Below are positions 26,736 through 37,437 of a stretch of DNA of 64,000 nt, one piece after another. The notes beneath the pieces were generated by a model. That model searched no databases and had not been told where the DNA came from. It saw only the letters and a list, made by a program, of their open reading frames with translations. Source of the DNA: Candidatus Baltobacteraceae bacterium (lineage in GTDB: Bacteria; Vulcanimicrobiota; Vulcanimicrobiia; Vulcanimicrobiales; Vulcanimicrobiaceae); contig DASXEW010000003.1 of the NCBI GenBank assembly GCA_036489885.1, positions 248,001 through 312,000 of the forward strand, written 5' to 3'. Made by a program: the position numbers and the translations under genes. Positions within the stretch are counted from its first letter, which is position 1. Each line of letters opens with the position of its first letter.

Positions 26736-28213
26736 GCGGTCACCTTGGACGGATTCGCGCGCAGAAATGCGTCGATTCGTCCGAGCGTAATCTCACGTCC
26801 GAGAACTTCGGCGGTCTCGAACAATCCGGCCGAGACTGCCGCACCGGTGATCGCGACGCGCGTCGCGCCGATGTATTCGCCGGCCTTAATGCTTTTGCGC
26901 TCCGCAAGCCCGCGAATCGCTTCTTCGATCGACGTGCGCGTCCACTCAGCCTGAATGCCGCGCAACGCCTCCGCAACATCGTGCAGGCGTTCACGGGCTT
27001 CCGGCGTTCCGGCGCGCTTGGCAATGGCTTGCTCGTCCCACGGAATCACCACATCGGTCGTGAAGATGTACCGCGAGCCCGAGACGAGATCATCGATCGT
27101 CTTGATGCGTTCGCGCAGCAGCGTGCAGGCGGCTTCGACGTGCGCACGGTCCGTTCGAAGCGCGGCCGCATCCGGCGCATTCGCGAGCATTTCGATCGTC
27201 AAATCGACGAACGCTGCCAGCGGCACGGTGCGAATGTACTCGCCGTTCATCCACGCGAGCTTGACGACGTCGAAGATCGCGCCGTGCTTTTGCACGCGAT
27301 CGAGACCGAACAAGTCGATCATCTGCTCGCGCGCCATGATTTCGAGCTCACCACCGGGCGGCGACCACCCGAGCAGCGCCAGAAAATTGACGAGCGCATC
27401 GGGAAGATAGCCGAGTCCGCGATATTCGGAGACCCCCGTTGCGCCATCGCGTTTCGAGAGTTTCTTGCGCTCCGCGTTGAGGATGATGGGCAGATGGGCG
27501 AATTGTGGAATTGGTTCGCCGAGCGCTTCGTAGAGGGCGACTTGCTTTGGCGTATTTGCAAGGTGCTCTTCGCCGCGAATCACATGCGTAATCTTCATCG
27601 CCGCGTCGTCGACGACGGCTGCGAAATTGTAGAGCGGTCCGCCGCCGCCGGCCTTGACGACGATGAAATCTTCGACCTCGCCCGGCGGAAACTCGACCTC
27701 GCCGCGAATGAGATCGTTAACGCGATACGTTCTGGCTGCGTCGACCCGAAAGCGCATTGCGGGCGACGTCCCGAGCGCGGCGGTACGCGACACGACTTCA
27801 GCCGGAGAGAGCGACGAGCATTGACATGCTGTGCTCTTCTGCAGGGGCTCGTCATCCTGCGCGACTTCGTCGGCGCGCGACGCGCAAAAACACGGATAGA
27901 CGCGCCCGGCTTGCACGAGCCGTTCGAGCGCAGCCCGATACCCTTCGAGTCTTTCGCGCTGATTGTAGGGTCCGTATTCTCCGCCGACGTCGGGTCCTTC
28001 GTCGTGCTGCAACTCGAGCCAATTCAGCGCGCGAAAAATTTCCTCGCGATACTCGGGACGCTCGCGCGCGACGTCGGTGTCTTCGACGCGCAGCACGTAT
28101 GTGCCGCCGGTCTTGCGCGCGTAGAGATAATTGAAGAGGGCCGTACGCGCGCCGCCGACGTGCAAGAATCCCGTCGGTGAGGGCGCAAATCGTACGCGCG
28201 GTTTGACAGACAC
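26732..28213 (-). CDS. gltX: Glutamyl-tRNA synthetase
   Basis: Charges tRNA-Glu (class I synthetase), 493 aa. HIGH-type motif PSPTGFLHVGGARTAL, the KMSKS-type motif KLSKRDGA, and a Cys-rich insert (CFCASRADE...CQCSS) like the zinc site of proteobacterial GluRS. GTG 28213 gives VSVKPRVRFAPSPTG and sits 2 bp after the preceding stop; longer in-frame starts lie in the upstream gene. Co-directional with glmU (ATGA overlap). Confidence 0.96.
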   Translation of the reverse strand: MSVKPRVRFAPSPTGFLHVGGARTALFNYLYARKTGGTYVLRVEDTDVARERPEYREEIFRALNWLELQHDEGPDVGGEYGPYNQRERLEGYRAALERLVQAGRVYPCFCASRADEVAQDDEPLQKSTACQCSSLSPAEVVSRTAALGTSPAMRFRVDAARTYRVNDLIRGEVEFPPGEVEDFIVVKAGGGGPLYNFAAVVDDAAMKITHVIRGEEHLANTPKQVALYEALGEPIPQFAHLPIILNAERKKLSKRDGATGVSEYRGLGYLPDALVNFLALLGWSPPGGELEIMAREQMIDLFGLDRVQKHGAIFDVVKLAWMNGEYIRTVPLAAFVDLTIEMLANAPDAAALRTDRAHVEAACTLLRERIKTIDDLVSGSRYIFTTDVVIPWDEQAIAKRAGTPEARERLHDVAEALRGIQAEWTRTSIEEAIRGLAERKSIKAGEYIGATRVAITGAAVSAGLFETAEVLGREITLGRIDAFLRANPSKVTA

Positions 28214-28215
28214 GC

Positions 28216-29679
28216 TCAGACTCTTACCCGCCCCATCACCATATCCTTGAACGCGTTCAAGATTGCGGTGACTGCAGGGCGCCGATAGTCCCAACGGGCA
28301 TCGGCTCCCGGCTGTGCAACGACCATCGTCGCATTCGCTTCGAAAAGTAACACGCGGCCTTGCGCATCGACCGCAAAGTCGATGCCGGCGTAATCGAGGC
28401 CGAGCGTCCGTTCAATCCGTTCGAGCGCAGCGATCGCGACCGGCCCGAGTGCGCCGTGCATGTCGGCGAGAAAGCGTTCGTCCTCGGCGCGATTTGCCGC
28501 GTTCTCGGTCATGTCGGCTGAAAAGTAATGTATCTTCCAGTGCGGCGAAACCGCAAGGTGCAACGGATACATCTTTCCGTCGACGAACATGACGCGATAC
28601 TTGCGGGCTTGTCCATCCACGCCGCGCGCATCGAGATACTCGATTACAAAGAATTCGTCGCCCGGCAGCTGTGCGATGGCCGCGGCGAGATCGTCGGATT
28701 TTTCGACGAGAACGAAATGGCGGCCGGTGTGCTGTCGCGGTAAACGCAAGAGCACGGGAAAGGTGAAGCCGAGCGCTTCGAGAGAGGCAGTGCCCTCGCG
28801 TTCGAGTACCTCGCGCGCGATCACGCACGTATGCGGTGCAACGACGTCTTGGAGTGACTGCAGCCGCTCTGCATTGTCGGCACGTCCCGTCGGCATGACC
28901 GCGTGGGGAGCGTTGATCAGCGGCGCGCCCGTCGCGAATTCACGTGCGCGTTGCAGGGCGTCGGCCGCGACGTCCGCATCACTGATGGCGTTGAAGATGA
29001 GATCGTGCCGCGGTAAGGGTTTGGCCGGATCGGCGTATTCGATGTAGAGCTTCGTCGTCGCAAAGACGTGTTTGTCGAGCAGACTCTCCGCATCGAGATT
29101 TCCGCCGGTCGACGAAACCAGGACGAGCACTTCGGTTGGTTTTCCCTCACCGAGATACGGCAGCACTTCGATGGGTTCGGCGCCGAAGCCGAGCTTGCGA
29201 TGACGATCCGCTGCGGCCTCATCGCCGGTACGGCTGAACAGATAGACGAGGCCCTTATGCGCGGCGGCATTGGTCGCATCGAGCGATAGCGCCGTTTCGA
29301 ACGCGTGGCGCGCACCTTCGAACTGCTCAAGCTCGAGCATGCAGATGCCGAGGCTCACGTGTCCGACCGGATTTTGCGAATGCTGGCGAACCGCTTCCTC
29401 ATACGCGGCTTGCGCCGCGCGCCGCTTTCCGGAACGGGTCAGGACGTTGCCGAGATTGTTGAGTCCCCCGAAATGCGACGGCGCAACCGAAAGCAATGCG
29501 AAATAGGCCTCGCGCGCATCGTCGTTGCGGCCGAGCATTTCGAAGAGCTGTGCGCGCGCGAACAAATCCTCGACCGCGTGCGGCGGACGGGCCAAACGCT
29601 TTTCGATCTCGGCAAGTTTTCGCTGGGCGTCTCGCGGCGAGAGCGTTGTTAGCCGACCAATTCCCGCCGCTTGCCGCAC
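28216..29679 (-). CDS. TPR protein with C-terminal ATP-grasp-like domain
   Basis: A 487-aa protein. Residues about 15-160 form four tetratricopeptide-like helical repeats ([58 protein letters not shown]). Residues about 185-480 resemble an ATP-grasp fold of the RimK/GshB kind, with lysine-containing [45 protein letters not shown] and the metal-binding end [23 protein letters not shown]. Such enzymes ligate a carboxylate to an amine or thiol; the substrate is unknown. GTG at 29679 overlaps the mutase small-subunit gene by 31 bp. Confidence 0.75.
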   Translation of the reverse strand: MRQAAGIGRLTTLSPRDAQRKLAEIEKRLARPPHAVEDLFARAQLFEMLGRNDDAREAYFALLSVAPSHFGGLNNLGNVLTRSGKRRAAQAAYEEAVRQHSQNPVGHVSLGICMLELEQFEGARHAFETALSLDATNAAAHKGLVYLFSRTGDEAAADRHRKLGFGAEPIEVLPYLGEGKPTEVLVLVSSTGGNLDAESLLDKHVFATTKLYIEYADPAKPLPRHDLIFNAISDADVAADALQRAREFATGAPLINAPHAVMPTGRADNAERLQSLQDVVAPHTCVIAREVLEREGTASLEALGFTFPVLLRLPRQHTGRHFVLVEKSDDLAAAIAQLPGDEFFVIEYLDARGVDGQARKYRVMFVDGKMYPLHLAVSPHWKIHYFSADMTENAANRAEDERFLADMHGALGPVAIAALERIERTLGLDYAGIDFAVDAQGRVLLFEANATMVVAQPGADARWDYRRPAVTAILNAFKDMVMGRVRV

Positions 29680-30068
29680 TCGCGTTCGATGAATTTAATG
29701 ATATCCGAGAGCGGCGCTCCCGGCGTGAAGATTTCGCGGACGCCGAGACGCTTGAGCTCGACGGCGTCATCCGGCGGAATCGTTCCACCGCCGAAAAAGA
29801 CGATGTCGCCGGCGCCCTTCTCTTTGAGCTGCTCGACGACGAGCGGGAAGAGCGTCATGTGCGCGCCCGAGAGTATCGAAAGCCCGATGCCGTCGGCATC
29901 CTCTTGAATCGCCGTATTCACGATTTGTTCGGGTGTTTGGAACAGTCCGGTGTAGATCACTTCCATCCCGGCGTCGCGCAACGCACGCGCGATAACTTTC
30001 GCGCCGCGGTCGTGTCCGTCCAGACCCGCCTTTGCGACGATGACGCGCAGCGGGCGTTTCTTTTCCAT
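29649..30068 (-). CDS. Methylmalonyl-CoA mutase, cobalamin-binding subunit
   Basis: The B12-binding part of a split acyl-CoA mutase, 139 aa. The signature [14 protein letters not shown] (His is the lower axial cobalt ligand), [30 protein letters not shown] and [11 protein letters not shown] matches the family. It pairs with the catalytic subunit encoded 126 bp upstream at 30195. The two together rearrange methylmalonyl-CoA and succinyl-CoA, or a related acyl-CoA. Confidence 0.93.
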   Translation of the reverse strand: MEKKRPLRVIVAKAGLDGHDRGAKVIARALRDAGMEVIYTGLFQTPEQIVNTAIQEDADGIGLSILSGAHMTLFPLVVEQLKEKGAGDIVFFGGGTIPPDDAVELKRLGVREIFTPGAPLSDIIKFIERECGKRRELVG

Positions 30069-30096
30069 TTTAAAGGCGCTCCGCCCCAGGCTGCGC

Positions 30097-30123
30097 GCCC
30101 CCCAACCGCTTTGCGGTCGGGGC
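30097..30123 (-). repeat. Strong hairpin between the two mutase genes
   Basis: Arms GCCCCCCAACCGC and GCGGTCGGGGC around a TTT loop form a GC-rich hairpin in the 126-bp gap. No T-run follows on the minus strand. It may set the ratio of the two mutase subunits by RNA processing or partial termination; that is inference. Confidence 0.45.
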
Positions 30124-30194
30124 CCCCGGTTGCGCTCGGCCCATCACCGTATCAAACATGCGACGGTGATTTCGCCGGCCTCGCAACAACATAC

Positions 30195-31838
30195 CTAGTA
30201 ACGTGGGGTTTCCGTGTAGCGGCCATAGACCGAGACCATCGCCTCGACAATCTCGCCTTCGGTTGCCATCGCGTTCACCGCGTCGATGAGCGGCGGCATG
30301 ACGTTGATCGATGAATCGGCGCAGGCGCGTTTGAGCGCGGCCAGCGCCTTCTCGACGCCGGCAGCGTCGCGATTCGTTCGCGTGCTCTTGACGCGCTTCG
30401 CCTGCTCCATTTCAACCTTCGGCTCGATGCGCAGCAGCTCGATGTCCTTTTCGGAACCTTCGCGTTCAAACGCATTGACGCCGACGATGATACGATCTTG
30501 CGTTTCGAGCGAGCGCTGATAGCTGTAGGACGCGTCCGCGATCTCTTTCTGCAAGAACCCGGCCTCGATGGCCTCGATGCAGCCGCCGAACTCCTCGATG
30601 CGGCGAAAATAATCTTCGGCTTGCCGCTCCATCTCGTCGGTCAATGACTCGATGAAGTACGATCCGCCGAGCGGATCGACGACGTTCGTCACGTTGGTTT
30701 CGTAAGCGAGAACCTGTTGCGTGCGCAACGCAACCTCGACGGCACGCTCGCTCGGAAGCGCGAGGACCTCGTCCATCGAATTGGTGTGCAGCGACTGGGT
30801 GCCGCCGAGTACGGCGGCCATCGCTTCGAAGGCAACGCGCGCGACATTGTTGAGCGGCTGCTGCGCGGTTGCGCTGCAACCGGCCGTCTGTGTGTGGAAA
30901 CGCAGCTGCCAAGAACGCGGATCCTTTGCACCGTATTTTTCACGCATGTGCCGCGCGTAGATGCGGCGCGCCGCGCGGAACTTGCAAATCTCCTCGAAGA
31001 AGTCGATATGCGAGTTGAAGAAAAACGACAGACGCGGCGCAAAGCTGTCGATGTCCATTCCGGCTTTCGTCGCGGCCTCGACGTACGCGAATCCGTCGGC
31101 AAGCGTGAACGCAAGCTCTTGCACGGCGGTCGACCCGGCTTCACGGATGTGATAACCCGAAATCGAGATCGTGTTCCACTTGGGCATCTGCTCCGTGCAG
31201 AACTTCATCATGTCGACGATGATGCGCACGTGCGGGCGCGGCGGAAAGATCCACTCTTTCTGCGCGATGTACTCTTTGAGAATGTCCGCCTGAATCGTGC
31301 CACCCAGCGAACGGCGTGGGATCCCTTTCTTCTCCGCGGCCGCAACGTATTGCGCGAGCGCGATGCAGGCCGGACCGTTGATCGTCATCGAGGTCGTTAT
31401 CGCGCCCATGTCGATGCCGTCGAAGAGCTGTTCCATGTCGGCGAGCGAGTCGATCGCAACGCCGCATTTGCCGACTTCACCGAGCGACTGCGGGGCGTCG
31501 GAGTCGTAACCCATCAAGGTCGGCATGTCGAACGCGACCGAGAGACCCATCTGACCTTGCGCCAATAAGAAATGATAGCGCTCGTTCGTTTGCTTCGCGT
31601 TTCCGAAGCCGGCGAATTGACGCATCGTCCACAAACGTCCGCGATACATCGACGGATGGATGCCGCGTGTGTACGGATACTCACCCGGCTTACCGAGATC
31701 GCGCTCCAGATCGAGCGCGGCGGTATCCTCCGGGCCGTACAGCTCTTTTAACGGTATGTCGGAGATCGTCCGGTCGGTCGCACCGGAGCCGGGTCCGCTG
31801 CGCTTGAGGGGCGTTGCCCGTTCGATCATTTTGGCCAT
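30195..31838 (-). CDS. Methylmalonyl-CoA mutase, catalytic subunit
   Basis: Acyl-CoA mutase alpha part, 547 aa. Seen: [39 protein letters not shown] (substrate channel), [36 protein letters not shown] (catalytic His), and [22 protein letters not shown]. The B12 domain is on the separate gene at 29649, as in archaeal and many bacterial split mutases. Its residues fit methylmalonyl-CoA mutase best, but other 2-carbon-branched substrates cannot be excluded. Role: propionyl-CoA from Val, Ile, Met or odd fatty acids into the TCA cycle. Confidence 0.93.
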   Translation of the reverse strand: MAKMIERATPLKRSGPGSGATDRTISDIPLKELYGPEDTAALDLERDLGKPGEYPYTRGIHPSMYRGRLWTMRQFAGFGNAKQTNERYHFLLAQGQMGLSVAFDMPTLMGYDSDAPQSLGEVGKCGVAIDSLADMEQLFDGIDMGAITTSMTINGPACIALAQYVAAAEKKGIPRRSLGGTIQADILKEYIAQKEWIFPPRPHVRIIVDMMKFCTEQMPKWNTISISGYHIREAGSTAVQELAFTLADGFAYVEAATKAGMDIDSFAPRLSFFFNSHIDFFEEICKFRAARRIYARHMREKYGAKDPRSWQLRFHTQTAGCSATAQQPLNNVARVAFEAMAAVLGGTQSLHTNSMDEVLALPSERAVEVALRTQQVLAYETNVTNVVDPLGGSYFIESLTDEMERQAEDYFRRIEEFGGCIEAIEAGFLQKEIADASYSYQRSLETQDRIIVGVNAFEREGSEKDIELLRIEPKVEMEQAKRVKSTRTNRDAAGVEKALAALKRACADSSINVMPPLIDAVNAMATEGEIVEAMVSVYGRYTETPRY

Positions 31839-31855
31839 GGCTGCTCCTGGCTTCG

Positions 31856-32845
31856 TCAGACCTTGACGATCAGCTTTCCAAAGTTCTCCCCGCGAAGCAT
31901 CCCGATCAACGCGCGCGGCGCGTTCTCGAGGCCCTCGACCACGTCTTCCCGGTACCGTATCTTCCCCTCACGCAGCCATCCGGCGACGTCACGCTCGAAG
32001 GCCGCCACATGCGCCTGATGGTCGCTGACCAGAAAGCCCTGCATCGTTGCGCGCATCGTCAGCATCGGACGCGGGTTCGGTCCGGGCGGAGGGACGAGGG
32101 CATTGTACTGATCGATCATCCCGACGATCGCGATGCGTGCGTGAAGGCTCAGCTGTCCCATAACTGCATGCAAAATCGGGCCGCCGGTGTTATCGAAATA
32201 AAAGTCGATGCCGCCCGGGCAGTGCGCCGTTAGCGCGGCGCTGAGGTCTTCGGTACGCCGGTTGATGCACGCATCGAAGCCAAGCTCCGCCGTCACGTAA
32301 GCGCACTTTTCATCGCTGCCCGCGATGCCGATCACGCGGCAACCTTTGATCTTTGCGATCTGTCCCGCGACGCTGCCGACCGCTCCGGACGCGGAAGAGA
32401 CGACGACTGTTTCGCCGGGTTGCGGCTTGCCGATATCGAGCAGCGCACAATACGCGGTTTGACCGGGCATACCGAGAACGCCGAGCGCGTAAGTAACCGG
32501 CGCGGCTTTCGGATCGAGCTTACGAAGTCCGTCGCCCAAGCTGACGTGCTCCGTCTGCCATCCGGTGTAGCCAAGAACGAAATCACCTTTGCGAAACGAC
32601 GCGTCCTTGGACTCGATGACTTCACTCACGGCGCCGCCGACCATCATCTCGCCGATTTCGACCGACTTTGCATACGAGCGCGCGGCGCTCATCCGTCCGC
32701 GCATGTACGGATCGAGCGAAAGATAGCGCGTTCGCAGCAGCACTTGTCCGTCGCCGAGCGCCGGAACCGGTTCCTCGACGAATCGGAAATCGGAATCGAC
32801 AGGTTCGCCTTGGGGCCGCCTGGCTAGCAAGACGCGCTTGTTCAT
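31856..32845 (-). CDS. NADP-dependent zinc-free MDR oxidoreductase (CurA/leukotriene B4 dehydrogenase-like)
   Basis: Medium-chain reductase, 329 aa, of the group reducing activated C=C bonds (curcumin reductase, 15-oxoprostaglandin reductase). Seen: the N-terminus [28 protein letters not shown], the nucleotide-binding [34 protein letters not shown], and [16 protein letters not shown]. Zinc ligands are absent. ATG at 32845; only 21 bp separate it from the divergent pxpA start, so the promoters must overlap coding DNA. Confidence 0.9.
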   Translation of the reverse strand: MNKRVLLARRPQGEPVDSDFRFVEEPVPALGDGQVLLRTRYLSLDPYMRGRMSAARSYAKSVEIGEMMVGGAVSEVIESKDASFRKGDFVLGYTGWQTEHVSLGDGLRKLDPKAAPVTYALGVLGMPGQTAYCALLDIGKPQPGETVVVSSASGAVGSVAGQIAKIKGCRVIGIAGSDEKCAYVTAELGFDACINRRTEDLSAALTAHCPGGIDFYFDNTGGPILHAVMGQLSLHARIAIVGMIDQYNALVPPPGPNPRPMLTMRATMQGFLVSDHQAHVAAFERDVAGWLREGKIRYREDVVEGLENAPRALIGMLRGENFGKLIVKV

Positions 32846-32866
32846 GGAGAGAACTTCGTTCCCACG

Positions 32867-33619
32867 ATGGATCTGAACTGCGACATGGGCGAGAGCTACG
32901 GCGTCTACAAGCTCGGCGACGACATGGCGATGCTCGAAGTTATCACGACGGCAAACGTGGCCTGTGGATTTCACGGCGGCGATCCCGAGGTGATGGCCGA
33001 AACGATGAGCGCCGCCAAGAAAAACGGCGTCGCGGTCGGCGCACATCCGGGATTTCCCGATCTGTGGGGATTTGGGCGTCGGCGCATTCCATATTCGACC
33101 GATGAGATCATTCGGTTTGTCGCGTATCAAATCGGCGCCGCGGCCGCAATGGCAACGCTTGTCGGACACAAGCTCACGTCGGTGAAAGCACACGGCGCCC
33201 TCGGCAATATGGCAGCCGAGGAAATCGAGATCGCTCGCGCCGTGGCGCGTGCAACAAAGGCGGTCGATCCATCGCTCGCGCTTCTCGTCATCGGCGGCTC
33301 GCAGCTGCAGCGCGCCGGCGAAGAAGCCGGACTGCGTTTAGTTCACGAAATCTACGCCGACCGCGCGTACGGCGACGATGGACAGCTCGTGTCACGCAAG
33401 ATCGAAGGTGCCGTCATTCACGATCCCGATGTGGTTATGCAGCGCGTCGTCGACATGGTGGCGGAATCCGCGGTGATCTCGACGAGCGGTAAGCGGCTTC
33501 ACACCAAGATCGAAAGCGTGTGCGTGCATGGCGACACGCCCGGCGCCGTCGCAATCGGACGCAAGGTGCGTGCAGGTCTCGAACGTGCCGGAATCAAGCT
33601 CAAACCCTTCGCCGCCTAA
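32867..33619 (+). CDS. pxpA: 5-oxoprolinase subunit A (LamB/YcsF family)
   Basis: Part of the PxpABC ATP-dependent 5-oxoprolinase, which opens pyroglutamate to glutamate. The start MDLNCDMGESYGVYKLGDD, NVACGFHGGDPEVM, GAHPGFPDLWGFGRR and VKAHGALGNMA are family hallmarks; 250 aa is normal. It is the first gene of pxpA-pxpB-pxpC, all overlapping. Confidence 0.95.
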   Translation: MDLNCDMGESYGVYKLGDDMAMLEVITTANVACGFHGGDPEVMAETMSAAKKNGVAVGAHPGFPDLWGFGRRRIPYSTDEIIRFVAYQIGAAAAMATLVGHKLTSVKAHGALGNMAAEEIEIARAVARATKAVDPSLALLVIGGSQLQRAGEEAGLRLVHEIYADRAYGDDGQLVSRKIEGAVIHDPDVVMQRVVDMVAESAVISTSGKRLHTKIESVCVHGDTPGAVAIGRKVRAGLERAGIKLKPFAA

Positions 33620-34295
33620 ATTCCTCGACGCCGGTGACTCGGCGGTCATCGTCGAGTTCGGCCGTGTCGTCGACGTAGCGCTGCACGATCGCGTGCTGGC
33701 GCTCGATGCCGCCGTTACGGCAGCGAAGATCGATGGCGTTACGGAAACTGTACCGACGTATCGCTCGCTGATGATTTACTACGATGCACGGAGCATCGAA
33801 CGGGACCAGATCATTGCTCGCGTCGAGAAGCTGCTCGCGCAAACAAGCTCGGTACTTATCGAGCCGAAGGTGCGCACGATTCCGGTTTGCTATGCGCCTC
33901 CGCACGCGGAAGATCTCGCCGAGGTTGCGCAGCACTTGAACTTGAGCCAAGACCGCATCATCGACATCTTCACGAACACGCCGTATCGCGTCTACATGTT
34001 CGGATTTCTCCCAGGCTTTGCGTACCTCGGCCGCTTGCCGGAGGCAATCGGGATCCCACGCCGCGCAACACCGCGTTCACCGGCCCAGACGGGCGCCGTG
34101 CTGATCGCTGCCGAGCAAGTCGTCATCACCGGCGTTACGATGACGACCGGATGGTACATGATCGGCCGCACGCCGCTGCGCATCTTCGATCTCGCACGCG
34201 AATCGCCGTTCATTTTCGACGTCGGCGACGAAGTGCGATTCGAGCCAATCGACAACGCAACGTTCGAGAGGCTCCAATCGGGCCACGCAAAATGA
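33585..34295 (+). CDS. pxpB: 5-oxoprolinase subunit B (KipI family)
   Basis: About 236 aa. FLDAGDSAVIVEFG, YRSLMIYYDA, the central PFGFLPGFAYL-type loop seen as YMFGFLPGFAYLGRLPEAI, and PRRATPRSPAQTGAVLIAAEQVVITGVTMTTGWYMIGRTP match the family. The start is not certain: GTG at 33585 overlaps the end of pxpA by 35 bp, and no start exists after the pxpA stop before the conserved N-terminus. Confidence 0.93.
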   Translation: MPESSSNPSPPKFLDAGDSAVIVEFGRVVDVALHDRVLALDAAVTAAKIDGVTETVPTYRSLMIYYDARSIERDQIIARVEKLLAQTSSVLIEPKVRTIPVCYAPPHAEDLAEVAQHLNLSQDRIIDIFTNTPYRVYMFGFLPGFAYLGRLPEAIGIPRRATPRSPAQTGAVLIAAEQVVITGVTMTTGWYMIGRTPLRIFDLARESPFIFDVGDEVRFEPIDNATFERLQSGHAK

Positions 34296-35287
34296 ACGGA
34301 CGCTTGCGCATCCTGCGTGCCGGACCCGGCGAGACCATTCAGGATGCCGGACGATTCGGGTATCTCCGTTACGGCATCGTTGCATCGGGGCCGATGGATT
34401 GGATCGCGTTCAGCCTCGCGAATCAGGCGCTCGCAAATCCACCGGACGCTGCGTCGATCGAGATTTCGATGGCCGGAATCGAAGTCGTGTGCGAAGGTGC
34501 GCCGCTCATGATTGCATTCGCCGGCGGCGGATTCTTGTGGGACCGCGACGGCACACGCTTGCCGCCTGCAGCGGCGATCGCGCTGCAGCCCGGCGAGCAA
34601 CTGCGCGCAAGCGCAGGCGCGTGGGGCACATGGACGTATCTCGCGGTCGCAGACGGCATCGACGTTCCGCCGGTGCTCGGCAGCCGCTCAACGTATGCGC
34701 GATTTGCGATCGGCGGACTCGAAGGCCGTGCGCTTCGTGCGGGGGATGTTCTGAGTGTGCGTGCCGGCGCGACCCGGAGCTTAATGGAAGGAACGCTACG
34801 CACGCCCTTACTCGAACGCTCGAGTGCGCCGGTCCGCGTGGTGCTGGGGCCGCAAGATGATTACTTCACGAGCGTTGCGCGCGAAACGTTCTTCTCCGAA
34901 AGCTACACAGTCAGCGGACGCTTCGATCGTATGGGCTATTGGCTTGAAGGTCCAAAACTGACGCACGAAGCCGGCTTTGATATCGTCTCGGACGGTATTC
35001 CGCTCGGCGCGATTCAGGTGCCCGGCGCGGGCCAACCGGTGATCTTGATGGCCGATCATCAAGCGACGGGCGGCTATCCGAAGCTCGGCACATTGACGCA
35101 CGCCGATGTCGGACGCTTCGCGCAGCATCGTCCGGGCGAACGCGTGCGTTTCTTGCCGTGCGCAGTTGAGGCTGCGCATCGCGCACTACGCGACGTGTAT
35201 GCGGCGCTCGATCAAACGACGCTGCGCGCAGGCGACGAGATTCTCAGCTCGAGCAATCTCATCGGCGGGGTGGTCGACGGAACCTAA
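34292..35287 (+). CDS. pxpC: 5-oxoprolinase subunit C (KipA family)
   Basis: About 331 aa, starting MNGRLRILRAGPGETIQDAGRFGYLRYGI. The biotin-carboxylase-like urea amidolyase domain is seen in FDRMGYWLEGPKL, IPLGAIQVPGAGQPVILMADHQATGGYPKLGTL. The ATG overlaps the pxpB stop (ATGA). The three-gene set is complete, so 5-oxoproline recycling is likely functional. Confidence 0.95.
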   Translation: MNGRLRILRAGPGETIQDAGRFGYLRYGIVASGPMDWIAFSLANQALANPPDAASIEISMAGIEVVCEGAPLMIAFAGGGFLWDRDGTRLPPAAAIALQPGEQLRASAGAWGTWTYLAVADGIDVPPVLGSRSTYARFAIGGLEGRALRAGDVLSVRAGATRSLMEGTLRTPLLERSSAPVRVVLGPQDDYFTSVARETFFSESYTVSGRFDRMGYWLEGPKLTHEAGFDIVSDGIPLGAIQVPGAGQPVILMADHQATGGYPKLGTLTHADVGRFAQHRPGERVRFLPCAVEAAHRALRDVYAALDQTTLRAGDEILSSSNLIGGVVDGT

Positions 35288-36091
35288 CTAGGCGGGAACG
35301 CTGATATATGCGTCGAGCACACGCATGTACTCGTCGAATCCCGTCCGGTGGAGGCTGTGGCTTTGCCCGGGGAACACACGCATCGTCACGTTCGAGCCGC
35401 CGTGCTCGCGAATGAACTTGACGTCATCGCGATGGACGACGGAGTCGGACTCGTCGGCAAGCATAAACAACAGGGGCTTGGGATAGTTCACGATACTCTC
35501 GCGCAGATCGAGCTTGCCTTCGTCGGCTCCGTTCTCGACGCCGATGCCGATTAGCGGATCGATCGTCATATGCTGCAGAGCATGAATTTTGGCCTGAACC
35601 TCGATGTCCGGAAGACCCTGGTATTCTTCCATGATCTTCCGTTCACGGTCGGCGCCGTGCAGATTCAGAATCGGATCCATTTCCTCATGCCAATGCTCGG
35701 TCCACGACGTGCGTCCCCACGGACGAAACATCGGATCGATCGCGACGATGCGCGAGACCCCCATCTGCAGACCCGCGAGTATGGCAACGGCCCCTCCCCA
35801 CGAGTGCCCGATGATAGTGTCGATTCCGCCCGGGATCGCATCTTGCACTTCGATACAATCGCGCACGATGCGTTTGAAGCTCATCGGTCCTTTGATCGCG
35901 GCCGAATCACCGTGTCCACGCTGATCGTACGCGTGCACGCTGTAAGCAAGCTCGAGTGCGCCCGCAGTGCGGTTCCAGGACTTGCGCGAGCTCGTCATGC
36001 CGTGGATGCACAAGATGTTCGGACCGCCCGAACCCCACGTCTCCAGCGTCGTCGTTTTGCCGTCGTCGAATGTTATCTGTTGTTGACTCAT
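35288..36091 (-). CDS. Alpha/beta hydrolase
   Basis: A 267-aa alpha/beta-hydrolase fold enzyme. Oxyanion-hole motif CIHGMTSSRKSW, nucleophile elbow IIGHSWGGAV (Ser), acid near ADESDSVVHRDD and the catalytic His in PGQSHSLHRTG. The substrate is unknown. Its ATG overlaps the stop of the diguanylate cyclase by 4 bp; with the dehydrogenase at 37434 it forms a tightly coupled three-gene string. It ends one base after the convergent pxpC. Confidence 0.88.
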   Translation of the reverse strand: MSQQQITFDDGKTTTLETWGSGGPNILCIHGMTSSRKSWNRTAGALELAYSVHAYDQRGHGDSAAIKGPMSFKRIVRDCIEVQDAIPGGIDTIIGHSWGGAVAILAGLQMGVSRIVAIDPMFRPWGRTSWTEHWHEEMDPILNLHGADRERKIMEEYQGLPDIEVQAKIHALQHMTIDPLIGIGVENGADEGKLDLRESIVNYPKPLLFMLADESDSVVHRDDVKFIREHGGSNVTMRVFPGQSHSLHRTGFDEYMRVLDAYISVPA

Positions 36092-37437
36092 AATGCTTCG
36101 AGGGCCGTCTCTTCGTCGAATGCGACGCGATTCCGGCCATCGGATTTTGCCCGGTACAGCGCCTCGTCGGCGCGGCGCACGAGCTCGGCCGTATCTTCAC
36201 CCGGCAAGAATGCCGCGAGGCCGATGCTGACCGTAATCGACGCGCCGGCTTCCTGAGCCGGAATAGCGAGGTCCGAGACGGCGCGGCGGATGCGTTCTGC
36301 GACATGGATCGCGTCGTCGAGATCGATGTCGTGCAAGATCGCCGCAAACTCGTCGCCGCCGTAGCGCGCGATCAAATCTTCGGAACGCAGCACGTTTGCC
36401 GCGAGCGCACGCGCGACGCGGCGAATACAATCGTCGCCGGCACGGTGACCTTCGAGATCGTTATAGTTCTTGAAGTGATCGATGTCGATGATCAGCAAGA
36501 CCGCACTGCCTTGCAGCCCTTCGATGTGCACGTCGAATGCACGGCGATTTGCGACGCCGGTCAATGGATCGACCATCGCAGCACGAGCCAGACGTCGATT
36601 CTCGGTCGTAAGCTGGCGATACAGCAGATTGACGTGCCGGATCATCACAAACGCGACCGTCGCAGAAACGATCAAAACCTCAAGCCGTGCGCCGATGCGT
36701 CCGAATGAAAAACGCTCCGAGCCAACTTGTAGCAGGTACGCATCCGCGACGAGTCCGGAAAGGAACAGCGCGGCGTACACGTCGATCGACCGCTTGAGGC
36801 GCGTCGCGGCGACGACGGCTATGAGCGTCGCCACGCCGATCAAGAGCGTGATCGGGTGCCACACGAACTGATTGATCGGCGTGAAGTGCCCGTTGACTGC
36901 CAGCAGCGGCAGAGCCGGACCGTCGAAAACGACCAACAGCACGAGCCCGATGGTTAAAGTTCCGGCCGTGCCGGCCGTTATCCAAATGACGTTGTCGAAT
37001 GGGCGCAGCCGTTGCGACGTCGCTGCGAAAATGCCGAGCAGCACGTACGTGCCGAGCTGCCATCCAAATGCAAAATACCCGACGGTGCTCGGAACGACCG
37101 GGACGACGCCGCTGGCCGTCACCAAGTTGGGATACTCGATGACGAAGATCGCCGTCACGATTGCGCTGAACGCGAATGCGATCGCAAGAAACCCGGTCGA
37201 CGGATGGCGCCCGGAGCGCCATTGCCCGTAGAGAAGCAGGGCGGTCGTCAGCTGAAATGCGATCGACGCGACTTGGCAAAACCCGATGACGTCGTCGCTG
37301 ATGCCGGTCTTTATCGCGGCGTACGGAGCAATCGCGCCCGCGATAACGAGAACGATGAAGAATACGGAACCCGCACCGAGATAGTCGCGCGGAGAAGCCG
37401 GACGCGTCGCGAGGAACGGCGTCCGCGGCGTCCTCAT
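36088..37437 (-). CDS. Membrane-bound GGDEF diguanylate cyclase
   Basis: 449 aa. About eight hydrophobic segments in residues 20-260 form a membrane sensor; the C-terminal GGDEF domain has the intact active site RYGGDEFAAIL and the inhibitory I-site RSED five residues before it. Other motifs: DPLTGVANRRAF, IDIDHFKNYNDLEGHRAGDDCIRR. Unlike the cyclase at 13401 it should be product-inhibited. Its ATG overlaps the dehydrogenase stop (ATGA). Confidence 0.92.
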   Translation of the reverse strand: MRTPRTPFLATRPASPRDYLGAGSVFFIVLVIAGAIAPYAAIKTGISDDVIGFCQVASIAFQLTTALLLYGQWRSGRHPSTGFLAIAFAFSAIVTAIFVIEYPNLVTASGVVPVVPSTVGYFAFGWQLGTYVLLGIFAATSQRLRPFDNVIWITAGTAGTLTIGLVLLVVFDGPALPLLAVNGHFTPINQFVWHPITLLIGVATLIAVVAATRLKRSIDVYAALFLSGLVADAYLLQVGSERFSFGRIGARLEVLIVSATVAFVMIRHVNLLYRQLTTENRRLARAAMVDPLTGVANRRAFDVHIEGLQGSAVLLIIDIDHFKNYNDLEGHRAGDDCIRRVARALAANVLRSEDLIARYGGDEFAAILHDIDLDDAIHVAERIRRAVSDLAIPAQEAGASITVSIGLAAFLPGEDTAELVRRADEALYRAKSDGRNRVAFDEETALEAL

